DNA of 64,000 bases from Fidelibacterota bacterium (GTDB taxonomy: Bacteria > Fidelibacterota > UBA8477 > JABMPR01), in NCBI GenBank assembly GCA_024278595.1, contig JAJRSW010000068.1:1-64000 (forward strand). Direction: 5' to 3'. The notes below the pieces were generated by a model, which was not told the DNA's origin, searched no databases, and worked only from the letters and a program-made list of their open reading frames with translations. Position 1 is the stretch's first letter; each line of letters opens with the position of its first letter. Of this stretch, positions 9,734 through 19,206 are shown piece after piece. Both the position numbers and the translations under genes were made by a program.

Positions 9734-10306
9734 TTGCTGCAGTTTCTTGCTGACAAAGTGGGCGCGGGAGCTCTTTTCATTTCCCAGCTACTTCTCACTG
9801 TAGTTGTCGGGACCGAACCCTATTTCCAGGATGTTGTTCTGGAAGTGAGCGGGGATCGCTTGTTCTGTTCGGGAAGACTTGTGGAAAGTTTCACCCCTGA
9901 TCTGAATCTGTTGCTCCAATCAGGCGATACCGTCATCATTCACTTCGAAGTCGACCTGGTGAGTACCACGAATGACTCAGTCGTTGCCAGAGCGAATTGG
10001 GAGCACCAGTTTCGTTATTCACTTCTGGAGGATAATTATTACGTTTATCGAAGTGAACACGATCGCCAGGAACAATTCTATAACTTTGAACAAGCGAAAC
10101 GGGAGTGGGTCAAGATTGAGAACGCTTTTTTCAGCAGAATGCGAGTCATGGATGATGATAAAGCATACTTTCTGAGAATATCAGCATTTATGGAAGAGAT
10201 GGATATGCCAGGCATTACAAAAAAGATAAATCTCATGTCGTTCTGGAATCGAGTCAGACCGGTCCATGTCTCAGAACCTTTTAAAAAAACACAGTTGATC
10301 CTATGA
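9734..10306 (+). CDS. DUF4390-like protein
   Basis: PYFQDVVLEVSGDRLFCSGRLVESFTPDLNLLLQSGDTVIIHFEVDLV; sits directly upstream of an NtrY-like kinase, as DUF4390 genes often do. Confidence 0.6.
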   Translation: MLQFLADKVGAGALFISQLLLTVVVGTEPYFQDVVLEVSGDRLFCSGRLVESFTPDLNLLLQSGDTVIIHFEVDLVSTTNDSVVARANWEHQFRYSLLEDNYYVYRSEHDRQEQFYNFEQAKREWVKIENAFFSRMRVMDDDKAYFLRISAFMEEMDMPGITKKINLMSFWNRVRPVHVSEPFKKTQLIL

Positions 10307-11499
10307 GATTAGGCATGCCCTCGTTTCGACTGCAAATTATAGTGTTGGTTAGCTTGGTCACGCTCATCGCTGCATTGTTGATGCGTGAATTTTTCATCAG
10401 CAATCTGAGTTCATATCAGGATCAGATCATCGACCTTTCAACCAAGGAAAAGGTCCGCGATCTATATATGAATTACAGCACAGTTTTAGATTCCAATCAG
10501 TCCACAACCTTTAATAGTGAGGTTGAAAGCATTCTTAGAGATCTGCATAAGATCGAGATCGCCGGAGACTTTTATAGTCGTGATATTCGACGCTATTCGG
10601 TGGGAATTGTCATCCTGATGGTCATTTTAACGGGGAGCATCTTTTTACTGCTATTCATGGTCATCACGCGACCCCTGGCACGTCTGCTTTTGGCCACGGA
10701 TCAATTGAAAAGTGGTGATTTTGAGATCCAAATCAGGGAGAGCCGTTTTTCACCCCTGAATGTTCTCATTGTGTCTTTCAATACCATGGTCAATGAATTG
10801 AACCAAAATCGGGAGCGGCTCATCGAGGCTGAAAAACAGACGATCTGGCAGGAAATGGCCAGGGCTATGGCCCATGAGATCAAGAATCCACTTACCCCCA
10901 TTCGCCTGGCTGCCCAGCGCCTGGAGGCAAAATACTACGAAGGCGCCCAAAATCTGCCTGAGGTCTTGGAGAAGTCCATGCGGGTCATCAATGAAGAGGT
11001 GGATAATCTGCAGGCCCTGGTGAACGCCTTCTCCGGTTTCGCAAAAATGCCGGAAGCCCAATTTGAACAGTACGATCTTAATCAACAGTTAAGAGATATC
11101 AGTGACCAATATTCAGATGATGCTCAGATCGAATTAAAACTAGATCCTGAATTGAAAGTGATCCACGCGGATACGATGCAGATGAAGCAGGTGCTGGTCA
11201 ATCTGATCCAGAATGCCATTCAGGCTTGCCCGGGTGAATCACATCTCAAACTGTCAACAAAAGTTCAGGACAGAGCCTGTTTGATCCAGATCACTGATCA
11301 CGGTCAGGGTATCTCTGATGCAGATCTGGTCAAGATATTTGAACCCTATTTTACCACCAAGAAAAAGGGCACGGGTCTGGGGCTGGCCATCGTAAGACGC
11401 ATCATTCGCCAACACGGTGGAGACATCAGGGCTTTTAGTGCCCTGGGGGAAGGATCTACGTTTGAGATAAGTCTTCCCTGTAATCGTGTGACTGAATAA
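10303..11499 (+). CDS. NtrY-like sensor histidine kinase
   Basis: TM segments, HAMP-like region, MAHEIKNPLTPIRLAAQRL, GTGLGLAIVRRIIRQHGG. Confidence 0.92.
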   Translation: MRLGMPSFRLQIIVLVSLVTLIAALLMREFFISNLSSYQDQIIDLSTKEKVRDLYMNYSTVLDSNQSTTFNSEVESILRDLHKIEIAGDFYSRDIRRYSVGIVILMVILTGSIFLLLFMVITRPLARLLLATDQLKSGDFEIQIRESRFSPLNVLIVSFNTMVNELNQNRERLIEAEKQTIWQEMARAMAHEIKNPLTPIRLAAQRLEAKYYEGAQNLPEVLEKSMRVINEEVDNLQALVNAFSGFAKMPEAQFEQYDLNQQLRDISDQYSDDAQIELKLDPELKVIHADTMQMKQVLVNLIQNAIQACPGESHLKLSTKVQDRACLIQITDHGQGISDADLVKIFEPYFTTKKKGTGLGLAIVRRIIRQHGGDIRAFSALGEGSTFEISLPCNRVTE

Positions 11500-11527
11500 T
11501 ATGAACGTAACTGGATAGGATGAGACA

Positions 11528-12898
11528 ATGGCTGACCATAAGATCAAAATACTAATTATTGATGATGAAAAGAATATTCGTCTCACGCTCCGGGATATCC
11601 TGGAGGATGACGGTCACCTGGTATTGGATGCCGCCAGCGGTGAAGCTGGCCTGGAGACCCTTAAACGGGAGAGCGTTGATCTGGTCTTATTAGATGTCCG
11701 TTTACCGGGCATGGATGGTATTGAAGTTTTAAAAGCAATTCGGAAGATCGCAGAAGATCTGGATGTTATTATGATCTCCGGCCATGCCACAGTAGGGACT
11801 GCGGTTGATGCTCTCCGAATTGGTGCGTATGATTTTCTGGAAAAACCATTATCCCTGGCTCGTGTGAAGCTGGCCATCAGGAATCTTTCTGAAAAGCAGT
11901 CCCTTACCAAACGGACTACTCTGATCAAGCAATCCGAGTCGATCAAGTACCGGCTTATCGGGGATTCGCCCCAGATCAATCTGGTCTTGGATACAGCTCG
12001 GCGAGTGGGGCCCACTCAGGCAAAAGTGCTTATTCGCGGTGAGAGCGGTACCGGAAAAGAGCTGGTCGCCCACGCCATTCACGCTGCCAGCTCACGGGGC
12101 GAAGATGCTTTTGTGAAATTCAATGCCGCCGCCATCCCCTCCGAGTTGGTAGAAAGTGAGCTGTTTGGACATGAAAAGGGAGCCTTTACCGGCGCCGTGG
12201 GACAAAAAAAGGGCAAGCTCGAAATGGCCAATGGCGGCACCCTATTCCTGGATGAGATCGGGGATATGAGTCTCTCCGCCCAGGCCAAGATCCTTAGAGT
12301 TCTGGAAGATGGGAAATTTGAACGGGTGGGCGGAACCCAGACCCAATCAGTAGATATTCGTCTGCTGGCTGCTACCAACAAACCGCTGGAGGAAATGGTG
12401 TCTACCGGTTTGTTCCGCGAGGATCTGTTTTATCGCTTGAATGTCGTCCCTATTAATTTACCTCCGCTGAGAGAACGGGAGGGTGACATCAAAATTTTAT
12501 TGAATCATTTTTTAGCCCACTATGCTGCAGAACTTAGTCTCAGCCCAAAACATTTCTCGCGGGATGCCATGACCATGCTGGTGGCTTACCCCTTTCCTGG
12601 GAATATCCGTGAATTACGAAACTTGATCGAGCGTCTTTACATTCTGAGTCCCAATACCGAGATGGATATTCATGAAATCAAACCGCATCTGAATCAGGTC
12701 ATCTCCGCCGAAGGTGATGCTGCGATCTTTACTGAAACCCGTCCTTTTTCCGAGGCCAAACGTATGTTTGAAGAACGATTTCTGGAGTCCCAGTTACGTC
12801 AACATGCCGGCAATATCAGTCGCACGGCTAAAAGTCTTAGCATGCAGCAATCCAATCTATCACGCAAACTGAAGGAACTCGGTCTGGGCAAGCCCTGA
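11528..12898 (+). CDS. NtrC-family sigma-54-dependent response regulator
   Basis: Receiver domain (LVLLDVRLPGMDG), GESGTGKELVA, ELFGHEKGAFTGA, C-terminal Fis-like HTH (GNISRTAKSLSMQQSNLSRKLKELGL). Confidence 0.95.
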   Translation: MADHKIKILIIDDEKNIRLTLRDILEDDGHLVLDAASGEAGLETLKRESVDLVLLDVRLPGMDGIEVLKAIRKIAEDLDVIMISGHATVGTAVDALRIGAYDFLEKPLSLARVKLAIRNLSEKQSLTKRTTLIKQSESIKYRLIGDSPQINLVLDTARRVGPTQAKVLIRGESGTGKELVAHAIHAASSRGEDAFVKFNAAAIPSELVESELFGHEKGAFTGAVGQKKGKLEMANGGTLFLDEIGDMSLSAQAKILRVLEDGKFERVGGTQTQSVDIRLLAATNKPLEEMVSTGLFREDLFYRLNVVPINLPPLREREGDIKILLNHFLAHYAAELSLSPKHFSRDAMTMLVAYPFPGNIRELRNLIERLYILSPNTEMDIHEIKPHLNQVISAEGDAAIFTETRPFSEAKRMFEERFLESQLRQHAGNISRTAKSLSMQQSNLSRKLKELGLGKP

Positions 12899-12931
12899 TA
12901 AGTCTCTCTCTAAATAAAGAAACCACACCCT

Positions 12932-15376
12932 ATGAACATTGCTCGTTTAAGTTTTTTAACACTGCTTTTTTTATCAGTAACCCTCTCTGATACAGCGAAA
13001 AAACAAGTCTTTACAATGAAAACGCCAATCCCGCCAACCATCGATGGTGTCATCGATGAAGATGTTTGGGGTCTGGTTCAACCAGCCACTGAATTTTTTC
13101 GGTTTCAACCGGAGGGTGGGGGTCCTGCTCCAGTAAAGACCGAGATCAAATTTCTTTACGATGATGTGGCCCTCTATGTGGCAGCCATTATGTATGATCC
13201 TGAACCAACTGGTATTCCCACTCAGTTGGGCAAACGAGATAATGACGGTGTCGTCGCTGATTGGATCGGTCTCTGGATCAATCCCTTTAATGATGGTTCC
13301 AATGAGTTGAATTTTGCTGTGACCGTTGCCGGCGCCCAAATAGACCGGAAATTCAGTCCGGAGAATGTTGACGGCAACTGGAACCCCGTTTGGTCCAGCA
13401 GGGTTACCATTCACGAATTGGGGTGGTCCGTAGAAATGGCAATTCCTTTCAGTCAGATCCGTTTTCCGGCGAAAGATGTTCAGACCTGGGGTATGAATAT
13501 GGCACGTAGTCGCGCCGCTGTACAGGAGGTCTATACCTGGACCGACCTGGATAAAGCTGGTGAAAATTTTGCCCAACAGGCAGGTGTGCTGCATGGGATC
13601 CGAAATATTCAAACCCCTTTGAGACTTTCATTCACACCCTATGCCGCAGCCTCACTGGAACACTATCCCTATGATGAAGCAGGCAAAAGCAATTTTTCCA
13701 GTATTTACCGTGGCGGCATGGACCTTAAATATGGTATCAATGAGAGTTTTACGCTTGATATGACCCTGATCCCGGATTTTGGGCAGGTTCAATCCGATAA
13801 CCAGGAGTTAAATCTGACCCCCTTTGAGATCCGTTATGATGAGCATCGACCTTTCTTTACCGAAGGGACTCAACTCCTTCAAAAAGCTGGTCTGTTCTAT
13901 TCACGTCGGGTGGGATCGATGCCTGTGCGGTACTGGCAGGTCGCCAGTGAGGGGCTACTGGAAGCGGGAGAAACAATTCTTCACAACCCGGATGTGGTTC
14001 AATTGATCAATGCCACCAAGGTAACCGGGCAGACAGTAAATGGTATTGGTTTGGGTTTCTTCAACGCCATCACAGCAGAAACCCATGCCATCATCAGTGA
14101 TTCTTTGGGGGTTGAGCGCGAATATATGACAAATCCTCTGTCCAACTACAACCTGCTTGTTGTGGGTCAGAATCTCAGGAATGGATCTGATTTCAGCGTG
14201 GTCAACATCAATGTGCAACGTTTCTCTGGAGCTGACTCCACCGATGATTTTCGAGATGCCAATGTCCTTGGTTTTCAAACCCGCTTGTTGACGAAGGATT
14301 CGAAATGGGTTTTAAATGCCAGTGGCGCCCATGATTGGTTAATGTATTCAGATAGTGTCTCAAAGGGCTATAAATATAATATTGAGATAGCAGAAGCGCT
14401 GGGAATCCTGCAGTATGGTTTGGGCCACTATGTGGAGAGCGAGTTCTATGACCCCAACGATCTGGGTTTTCTCAGGCAGCCCAATGAGATCAGCCAGAAT
14501 GGCTGGATCAGCTTGCGTACACTGAATCCCGTCTGGAGGGTTAACCAGGCGAACATTAAAATAAGAGCTAATTATTCCAGCCGGTTTAACCCCCGGAAAT
14601 ATTCCAGCTTTAACTTGAATCTTAATTACAACATGACATTTAAAAATTATATATCCTGGGGTGGGGGTGGATCCTGGCGACCCAGGGAATCACACGATTA
14701 TTATGAACCCCGCATTGATAACCGTTATTTTGCCATCCCCACAGGCCTCAATTTACACACCTGGTTGTCCTCAAATAAAAATAAAGCCTTTTCCATGAGT
14801 GGATGGACGGGGGCTTCAACAAAAAATATCAGGGACTCCCAATGGCATGGTGGTGGCATCTCACCACGCTGGAGGGTGAATAATCGCTGGTTCATGCGAT
14901 ATAATCTCGAAATGCATTTTAATGATCATGATTATGGATTTGCGAGTTATGATGCTATGGGTGACCCGGTCTTTGGTGAACGTGATCAGGTTACCATTAC
15001 CAACAGTTTCTATTCCAGCTATATTTTCAGTCCTGACCTGGAGTCTGATATCCGGATGCGTTATTACCGGTCAGCTGTGGAATACCTGGACTTCTTTGAC
15101 CTGCGTGAGGATGGCAATCTAGACCCCAGCTCATATAGTGCTGAGCTGAATACCGTGTTTGGTGCCTTTACCATTGATGCAGTCATGACCTGGCGCTTTT
15201 CCCCGGGAAGTGAGTTGAACGTTACCTGGAAGAACGCCATTTTTACCTATGGGGATGATCCTGGGATCTCCTATCTTCAGGATGTCAGGGACTTGCCTGA
15301 CCTGGATCAGAACAATAGTATTTCAGTCAAATTACTGTACTACATAGATACCTGGGATCTGAAACACAAACTCTAG
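12932..15376 (+). CDS. DUF5916-type protein with N-terminal CBM9-like domain
   Basis: PPTIDGVIDEDVWGLV... N-terminal domain followed by beta-rich membrane-protein-like region (IPDFGQVQSDNQELNLTPFEIRYDEHRPFFTEGTQLL). Confidence 0.85.
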   Translation: MNIARLSFLTLLFLSVTLSDTAKKQVFTMKTPIPPTIDGVIDEDVWGLVQPATEFFRFQPEGGGPAPVKTEIKFLYDDVALYVAAIMYDPEPTGIPTQLGKRDNDGVVADWIGLWINPFNDGSNELNFAVTVAGAQIDRKFSPENVDGNWNPVWSSRVTIHELGWSVEMAIPFSQIRFPAKDVQTWGMNMARSRAAVQEVYTWTDLDKAGENFAQQAGVLHGIRNIQTPLRLSFTPYAAASLEHYPYDEAGKSNFSSIYRGGMDLKYGINESFTLDMTLIPDFGQVQSDNQELNLTPFEIRYDEHRPFFTEGTQLLQKAGLFYSRRVGSMPVRYWQVASEGLLEAGETILHNPDVVQLINATKVTGQTVNGIGLGFFNAITAETHAIISDSLGVEREYMTNPLSNYNLLVVGQNLRNGSDFSVVNINVQRFSGADSTDDFRDANVLGFQTRLLTKDSKWVLNASGAHDWLMYSDSVSKGYKYNIEIAEALGILQYGLGHYVESEFYDPNDLGFLRQPNEISQNGWISLRTLNPVWRVNQANIKIRANYSSRFNPRKYSSFNLNLNYNMTFKNYISWGGGGSWRPRESHDYYEPRIDNRYFAIPTGLNLHTWLSSNKNKAFSMSGWTGASTKNIRDSQWHGGGISPRWRVNNRWFMRYNLEMHFNDHDYGFASYDAMGDPVFGERDQVTITNSFYSSYIFSPDLESDIRMRYYRSAVEYLDFFDLREDGNLDPSSYSAELNTVFGAFTIDAVMTWRFSPGSELNVTWKNAIFTYGDDPGISYLQDVRDLPDLDQNNSISVKLLYYIDTWDLKHKL

Positions 15377-15389
15377 AGCTGACTTTCAT

Positions 15390-15425
15390 ACCTTGCGAGG
15401 GTGCTAAACCTTCGCAAGGTCATTT
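15390..15425 (+). terminator. Hairpin terminator
   Basis: ACCTTGCGA...TTCGCAAGGT followed by CATTTTTAA. Confidence 0.65.
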
Positions 15426-15437
15426 TTAATGACTTAT

Positions 15438-15587
15438 CCTCCCACTTTAGTCTCTCTGAACAGAGTGAAGAATCTCCCGAATCAAACCAGCAGATCCTTC
15501 GGTCTACGACCTCCAGGAAGACAAAATATAAGACCCTCCCACTTTAGTCTTTCTGAACAGAGTGAAGAATCTCCCGAATCAAACCAG
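15438..15587. repeat. Two direct copies of a ~53-bp unit, 97 bp apart
   Basis: cctcccactttagtctYtctgaacagagtgaagaatctcccgaatcaaaccag at 15438-15490 and 15535-15587. Confidence 0.85.
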
Positions 15588-15696
15588 GATATCCTGCGAC
15601 CTCTAGCAAGACTTAATCAAAATATTCAGCATGAAAACGGTAATTTCCCACTAGCAACCAATACCCATTTATATCTTCTGAATTTCACCGGCTTTG

Positions 15697-15712
15697 TGGC
15701 ATAGAGATTGCC
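15697..15712 (+). promoter_or_regulatory. Sigma-54 promoter (-24/-12)
   Basis: TGGCATAGAGATTGCC matches TGGCAYRNNNNTTGCW in all but the terminal W; 30 bp upstream of the next ATG. Confidence 0.7.
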
Positions 15713-15741
15713 TCAGGTTTGGCTGAAAACAGGAGAGTTCT

Positions 15742-16608
15742 ATGTATAAAATATTAAAAGCTGAGTTCATTGCCCCCAATGTAAAAAGCTTCATTATTGA
15801 AGCCCCTCATATAGCAAAAAAGCGCCAGGCTGGCCAATTCATCATTCTTCGCGTTCATGATAAAGGTGAGCGAATCCCCATCACCATCGCTGATTCCAAT
15901 CCTGATGAAGGCTGGATCAATATCATTGTTCAAGGCCTGGGTAAAACCAGTGCCCATCTGAATACACTGGAGACCGGTGACCATCTCCAGGATCTGGTGG
16001 GGCCACTGGGACTCCCCACTCACATTGAAAACTGGGGCACCCTGGTCTGTATCAGTGGCGGCGTGGGAACGGCTGAAGCACTGCCCATCGCCGCTGCCGG
16101 AAAAGCAGCTGGAAACCGGGTTATCTCCATTATTGGAGCGCGGAATAAGGATCTGATCATTGCTGAAAACCACATGGCAGAGTTGGTGGATGAAGTCCGT
16201 ATCTCAACTGATGATGGATCTGCCGGACGCCATGGCCTGGTTACTGATGTGCTTCAGGATCTCATGGATGAAGGTGTTAAACCGGATATGATCGTTGCCA
16301 TTGGCCCCCTGCCCATGATGGCAGCTGTTTCCAACCAGACCAAAGCAATCGGAATTCCAACCATGGTGAGCCTGAATGCAATTATGGTAGATGGTACTGG
16401 AATGTGCGGCGCCTGTCGGGCAACTGTGGGCGGTAAAACAGTCTTCGTCTGTGTAGATGGACCTGAGTTTGACGGTCATCAGGTAGATTTTAAGGAACTG
16501 GGAATGCGTCAGAAGATGTACCAGAAACAAGAGGCCGAATCACATAAGTGCTTCCTCGAAAGACAAATGAAAAAGCTTAAAGCTGAACAAGTGCTAGCGG
16601 AGGTTTGA
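15742..16608 (+). CDS. Sulfide dehydrogenase / NfnA-like ferredoxin-NADP reductase subunit
   Basis: FAD/NAD-binding fold, C-terminal GTGMCGACRATVGGKTVFVCVDGPEFDGH 2Fe-2S cysteines. Confidence 0.9.
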   Translation: MYKILKAEFIAPNVKSFIIEAPHIAKKRQAGQFIILRVHDKGERIPITIADSNPDEGWINIIVQGLGKTSAHLNTLETGDHLQDLVGPLGLPTHIENWGTLVCISGGVGTAEALPIAAAGKAAGNRVISIIGARNKDLIIAENHMAELVDEVRISTDDGSAGRHGLVTDVLQDLMDEGVKPDMIVAIGPLPMMAAVSNQTKAIGIPTMVSLNAIMVDGTGMCGACRATVGGKTVFVCVDGPEFDGHQVDFKELGMRQKMYQKQEAESHKCFLERQMKKLKAEQVLAEV

Positions 16609-18068
16609 GCATGAAACGTGAAAGACCTCAGTCATTTAATACAGTGCCCATCAAAGAACGCCTTACCATTCCCCGTCAGGATATGCCGGAACAGGATGCT
16701 TTACAGCGTAGTACAAATTTTCTGGAAGTAAATCTTGGCCTCAATCCGGAACAAGCAGTCATCGAAGCCCAACGTTGCATAGAATGTAAAAACCCAACCT
16801 GCATGGATGGCTGTCCCGTCAATATCAAGATCCCTGATTTTATTCAATTGATCTGCAATGAAGATTTCCTGGGCGCTGCTGACAAGATCAAGGAAGACAA
16901 CTCGCTGCCGGCGGTCTGTGGCCGGGTCTGCCCTCAGGAAACTCAGTGTGAAGAGGTCTGTGTCGTTGGAAAACGTTTTGAAGCTGTAGCAATCGGCCGC
17001 CTGGAACGCTTTGTCGCAGATTATGCCATGATCCACGGAAACGGTTCTACCAAAGTATTTGATAAGCCCGAACCTTCTGGACAAAAAGTTGCCATCGTAG
17101 GATCCGGTCCGGCTGGATTGGCCGTTGCCAGTGATCTCATCAAAGAAGGTCACGAGATTACCGTATTCGAGGCTCTGCACGAATTTGGCGGAGTTCTGGT
17201 TTATGGTATCCCTGAGTTTCGTTTACCCAAAGCCATTTTACGGGAAGAGGTCGCCAATCTGGAAGCAATGGGTGTAAAATTCGTTAAGAATTTCATTGTT
17301 GGACGCACCATGACCATCCAGGAATTAATGGCTGACGAAGGTTTTGATGCAGTCTTTTTGGGATTGGGAGCAGGTTTGCCACGTTTTATGAATATCCCTG
17401 GCGAAAATCTTAACGGTGTCTATTCTGCCAATGAATTCTTAACGCGTTCGAATCTCATGCGTGGCTATGAATTCCCGGAATGGGACACACCGCTCTATCG
17501 GGCGAAACACGCCATTATCGTTGGTGGGGGAAATACAGCCATGGATGCAGTGCGAACTGCCAAACGGCTTGGAGCCGATGAAGCCTCCATCGTCTATCGC
17601 CGTTCTGAAGAAGAAATGCCCGCTCGTAACGAAGAGATCCATCACGCCAAAGAAGAAGGCGTAGCCTTCCTGAACCTGGTAAATCCCATAAAGTTTATTG
17701 GCGATGAGCAAGGCAATGTGATCGCTGCAGAATGCTTACGCATGGAGCTGGGGGAGCCAGATGGATCCGGGCGTCGGCGTCCCATCCCCATGAAAGGCTC
17801 TGAGTTTACCATGAAAGTTGACATGGTGGTCATTGCCGTCGGTAACGGATCCAACCCGCTCATCGCCCAGACCACACCTGAGATCGAGACCAATAAATGG
17901 GGCAATATTGTGGCCGATGAAGATGGAAAAACCTCCATGGAAGGGGTCTACGCCGGGGGGGATATTGTCAGTGGGGGTGCTACTGTCATTCTCGCCATGG
18001 GTGCCGGCCGAAAATCTGCCGCTGCCATCAGTGAGTATTTGAAATCAAAGGTTGGGAGTGTTGTATGA
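16605..18068 (+). CDS. NADPH-dependent glutamate synthase small chain-like / NfnB-like subunit
   Basis: CIECKNPTCMDGCPVNIKIP, VCGRVCPQETQCEEVCV, GSGPAGLAVASDL, VIVGGGNTAMDAVRTAKRLGA. Confidence 0.92.
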   Translation: MSMKRERPQSFNTVPIKERLTIPRQDMPEQDALQRSTNFLEVNLGLNPEQAVIEAQRCIECKNPTCMDGCPVNIKIPDFIQLICNEDFLGAADKIKEDNSLPAVCGRVCPQETQCEEVCVVGKRFEAVAIGRLERFVADYAMIHGNGSTKVFDKPEPSGQKVAIVGSGPAGLAVASDLIKEGHEITVFEALHEFGGVLVYGIPEFRLPKAILREEVANLEAMGVKFVKNFIVGRTMTIQELMADEGFDAVFLGLGAGLPRFMNIPGENLNGVYSANEFLTRSNLMRGYEFPEWDTPLYRAKHAIIVGGGNTAMDAVRTAKRLGADEASIVYRRSEEEMPARNEEIHHAKEEGVAFLNLVNPIKFIGDEQGNVIAAECLRMELGEPDGSGRRRPIPMKGSEFTMKVDMVVIAVGNGSNPLIAQTTPEIETNKWGNIVADEDGKTSMEGVYAGGDIVSGGATVILAMGAGRKSAAAISEYLKSKVGSVV

Positions 18069-18529
18069 GCTTTAAAGAACAGGTCAGCTCCATGAATATG
18101 GAAGCAATTGTGGAAATGTGTATCGATCAGGAGCAGCAGGCTATCGATCTCTACACCATGGCTCGGGATCAAGCCAAAGACAAGAGCGCCCGACAGAAAT
18201 TCCAGGAACTCATTGACATGGAAACAGAGCACAAGGTTGCGCTGAAAGATTTTGAGCTGGAGCGTTATCTTGAACTCCCCCCAGCCGATCTGAAAGTGAC
18301 CGATTATCTTATGGCGCCTAACACGCGGGAAAATATGACAACCCAGCAGATTCTCATTCTGGCAGCCAAGCGAGAGGGTAAAACCGCCCGTATGTATCAG
18401 GAACTCGCTGACCTCTTTGTCCAGGATAAAAAATTGAATACCTTTTTTCAAATGATGGCTGATGAAGAACTGCGTCATAAACACGATCTGGAAACTGAGT
18501 ATGAAAATGAGTTTTTACAGGAAGGATAA
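18065..18529 (+). CDS. Ferritin-like (rubrerythrin-type diiron) protein without rubredoxin domain
   Basis: Four-helix pattern with ExxH-type ligands (MCIDQEQQAIDLY, DMETEHKVAL, KREGKTARMYQEL, DEELRHKHDLE); ATGA overlap with the preceding gene. Confidence 0.8.
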   Translation: MSFKEQVSSMNMEAIVEMCIDQEQQAIDLYTMARDQAKDKSARQKFQELIDMETEHKVALKDFELERYLELPPADLKVTDYLMAPNTRENMTTQQILILAAKREGKTARMYQELADLFVQDKKLNTFFQMMADEELRHKHDLETEYENEFLQEG

Positions 18530-18569
18530 GTCCTTTATCTGGATTAAATTCTTATGAATAAGCAACGAG

Positions 18570-18600
18570 AAGCCTCGGCCAGTCTGGGGCTTTTGTTTTT
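18570..18600 (+). terminator. Rho-independent terminator
   Basis: AAGCCTC-ggccagtct-GGGGCTTTTGTTTTT. Confidence 0.7.
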
Positions 18601-18666
18601 CTTGAATAGATACTTGCAGTGGTTTTGACCCCCCATTGATGATATCTTTCACTCTCAGTTTTTTTA

Positions 18667-19188
18667 GTGAAGGAAATAAGCGTGATCATCGAAAAATTAA
18701 TCTCCCTGCTGGAGAGTCAAGCTGATAGTTTATCAGAAAGTTGGATCCAGCTGTTGAAAGAAAATGAGAATACAGCAGCTTACCAGAATCTGGATGATGA
18801 AAGCCTGTCTCAATATTCACATTTTGTCTACCAGCAGTTGAAACTATGGTTGGATTGGCAGATAACTTCAGCAGAGGTAGCAAAGCTATTCTGGCAGGTA
18901 GGCGTGGAACGCAAGGCCCAACAGGTTCCACTTTCAGATATTTATTATGCAGTTGTGCTGGCCAGACGCAATCTTTTTATCAATATTTTGGAAAAATTAG
19001 GCGCTGATGAAAAAGTTGATATGGTGGAACTCATCGCCTTCACCAGCCGGATCACCTACTTTTTTGATAAGATCGGCTACTATGTGGTCAAAGGCTATGA
19101 AGGGGCTGGAGAACCCTCAGCTGAAGACGAGGAATCTCTGGATAAGATCCTGAAAGCTTTTCGGGCTGGAACCAGCTCCAAGCCTTAA
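18667..19188 (+). CDS. RsbRD N-terminal-like stand-alone sensor domain protein
   Basis: All-alpha domain (WIQLLKENEN...YVVKGYEG) resembling RsbRD_N/histidine-kinase N-terminal domains. Confidence 0.5.
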   Translation: MKEISVIIEKLISLLESQADSLSESWIQLLKENENTAAYQNLDDESLSQYSHFVYQQLKLWLDWQITSAEVAKLFWQVGVERKAQQVPLSDIYYAVVLARRNLFINILEKLGADEKVDMVELIAFTSRITYFFDKIGYYVVKGYEGAGEPSAEDEESLDKILKAFRAGTSSKP

Positions 19189-19206
19189 AAGATACATGTG
19201 GATTTG

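Noticed and set aside
11614-12381. Long antisense ORFs within the NtrC-like gene and similar shadows in rlmN, ppdK, degP and ileS
   Set aside because: Shadow ORFs opposite strongly conserved coding frames.
15429-15704. 91-aa ORF on plus strand
   Set aside because: Spans the direct-repeat pair and the sigma-54-like promoter; translation is repeat-derived (SLSEQSEESPESNQ) and not protein-like.
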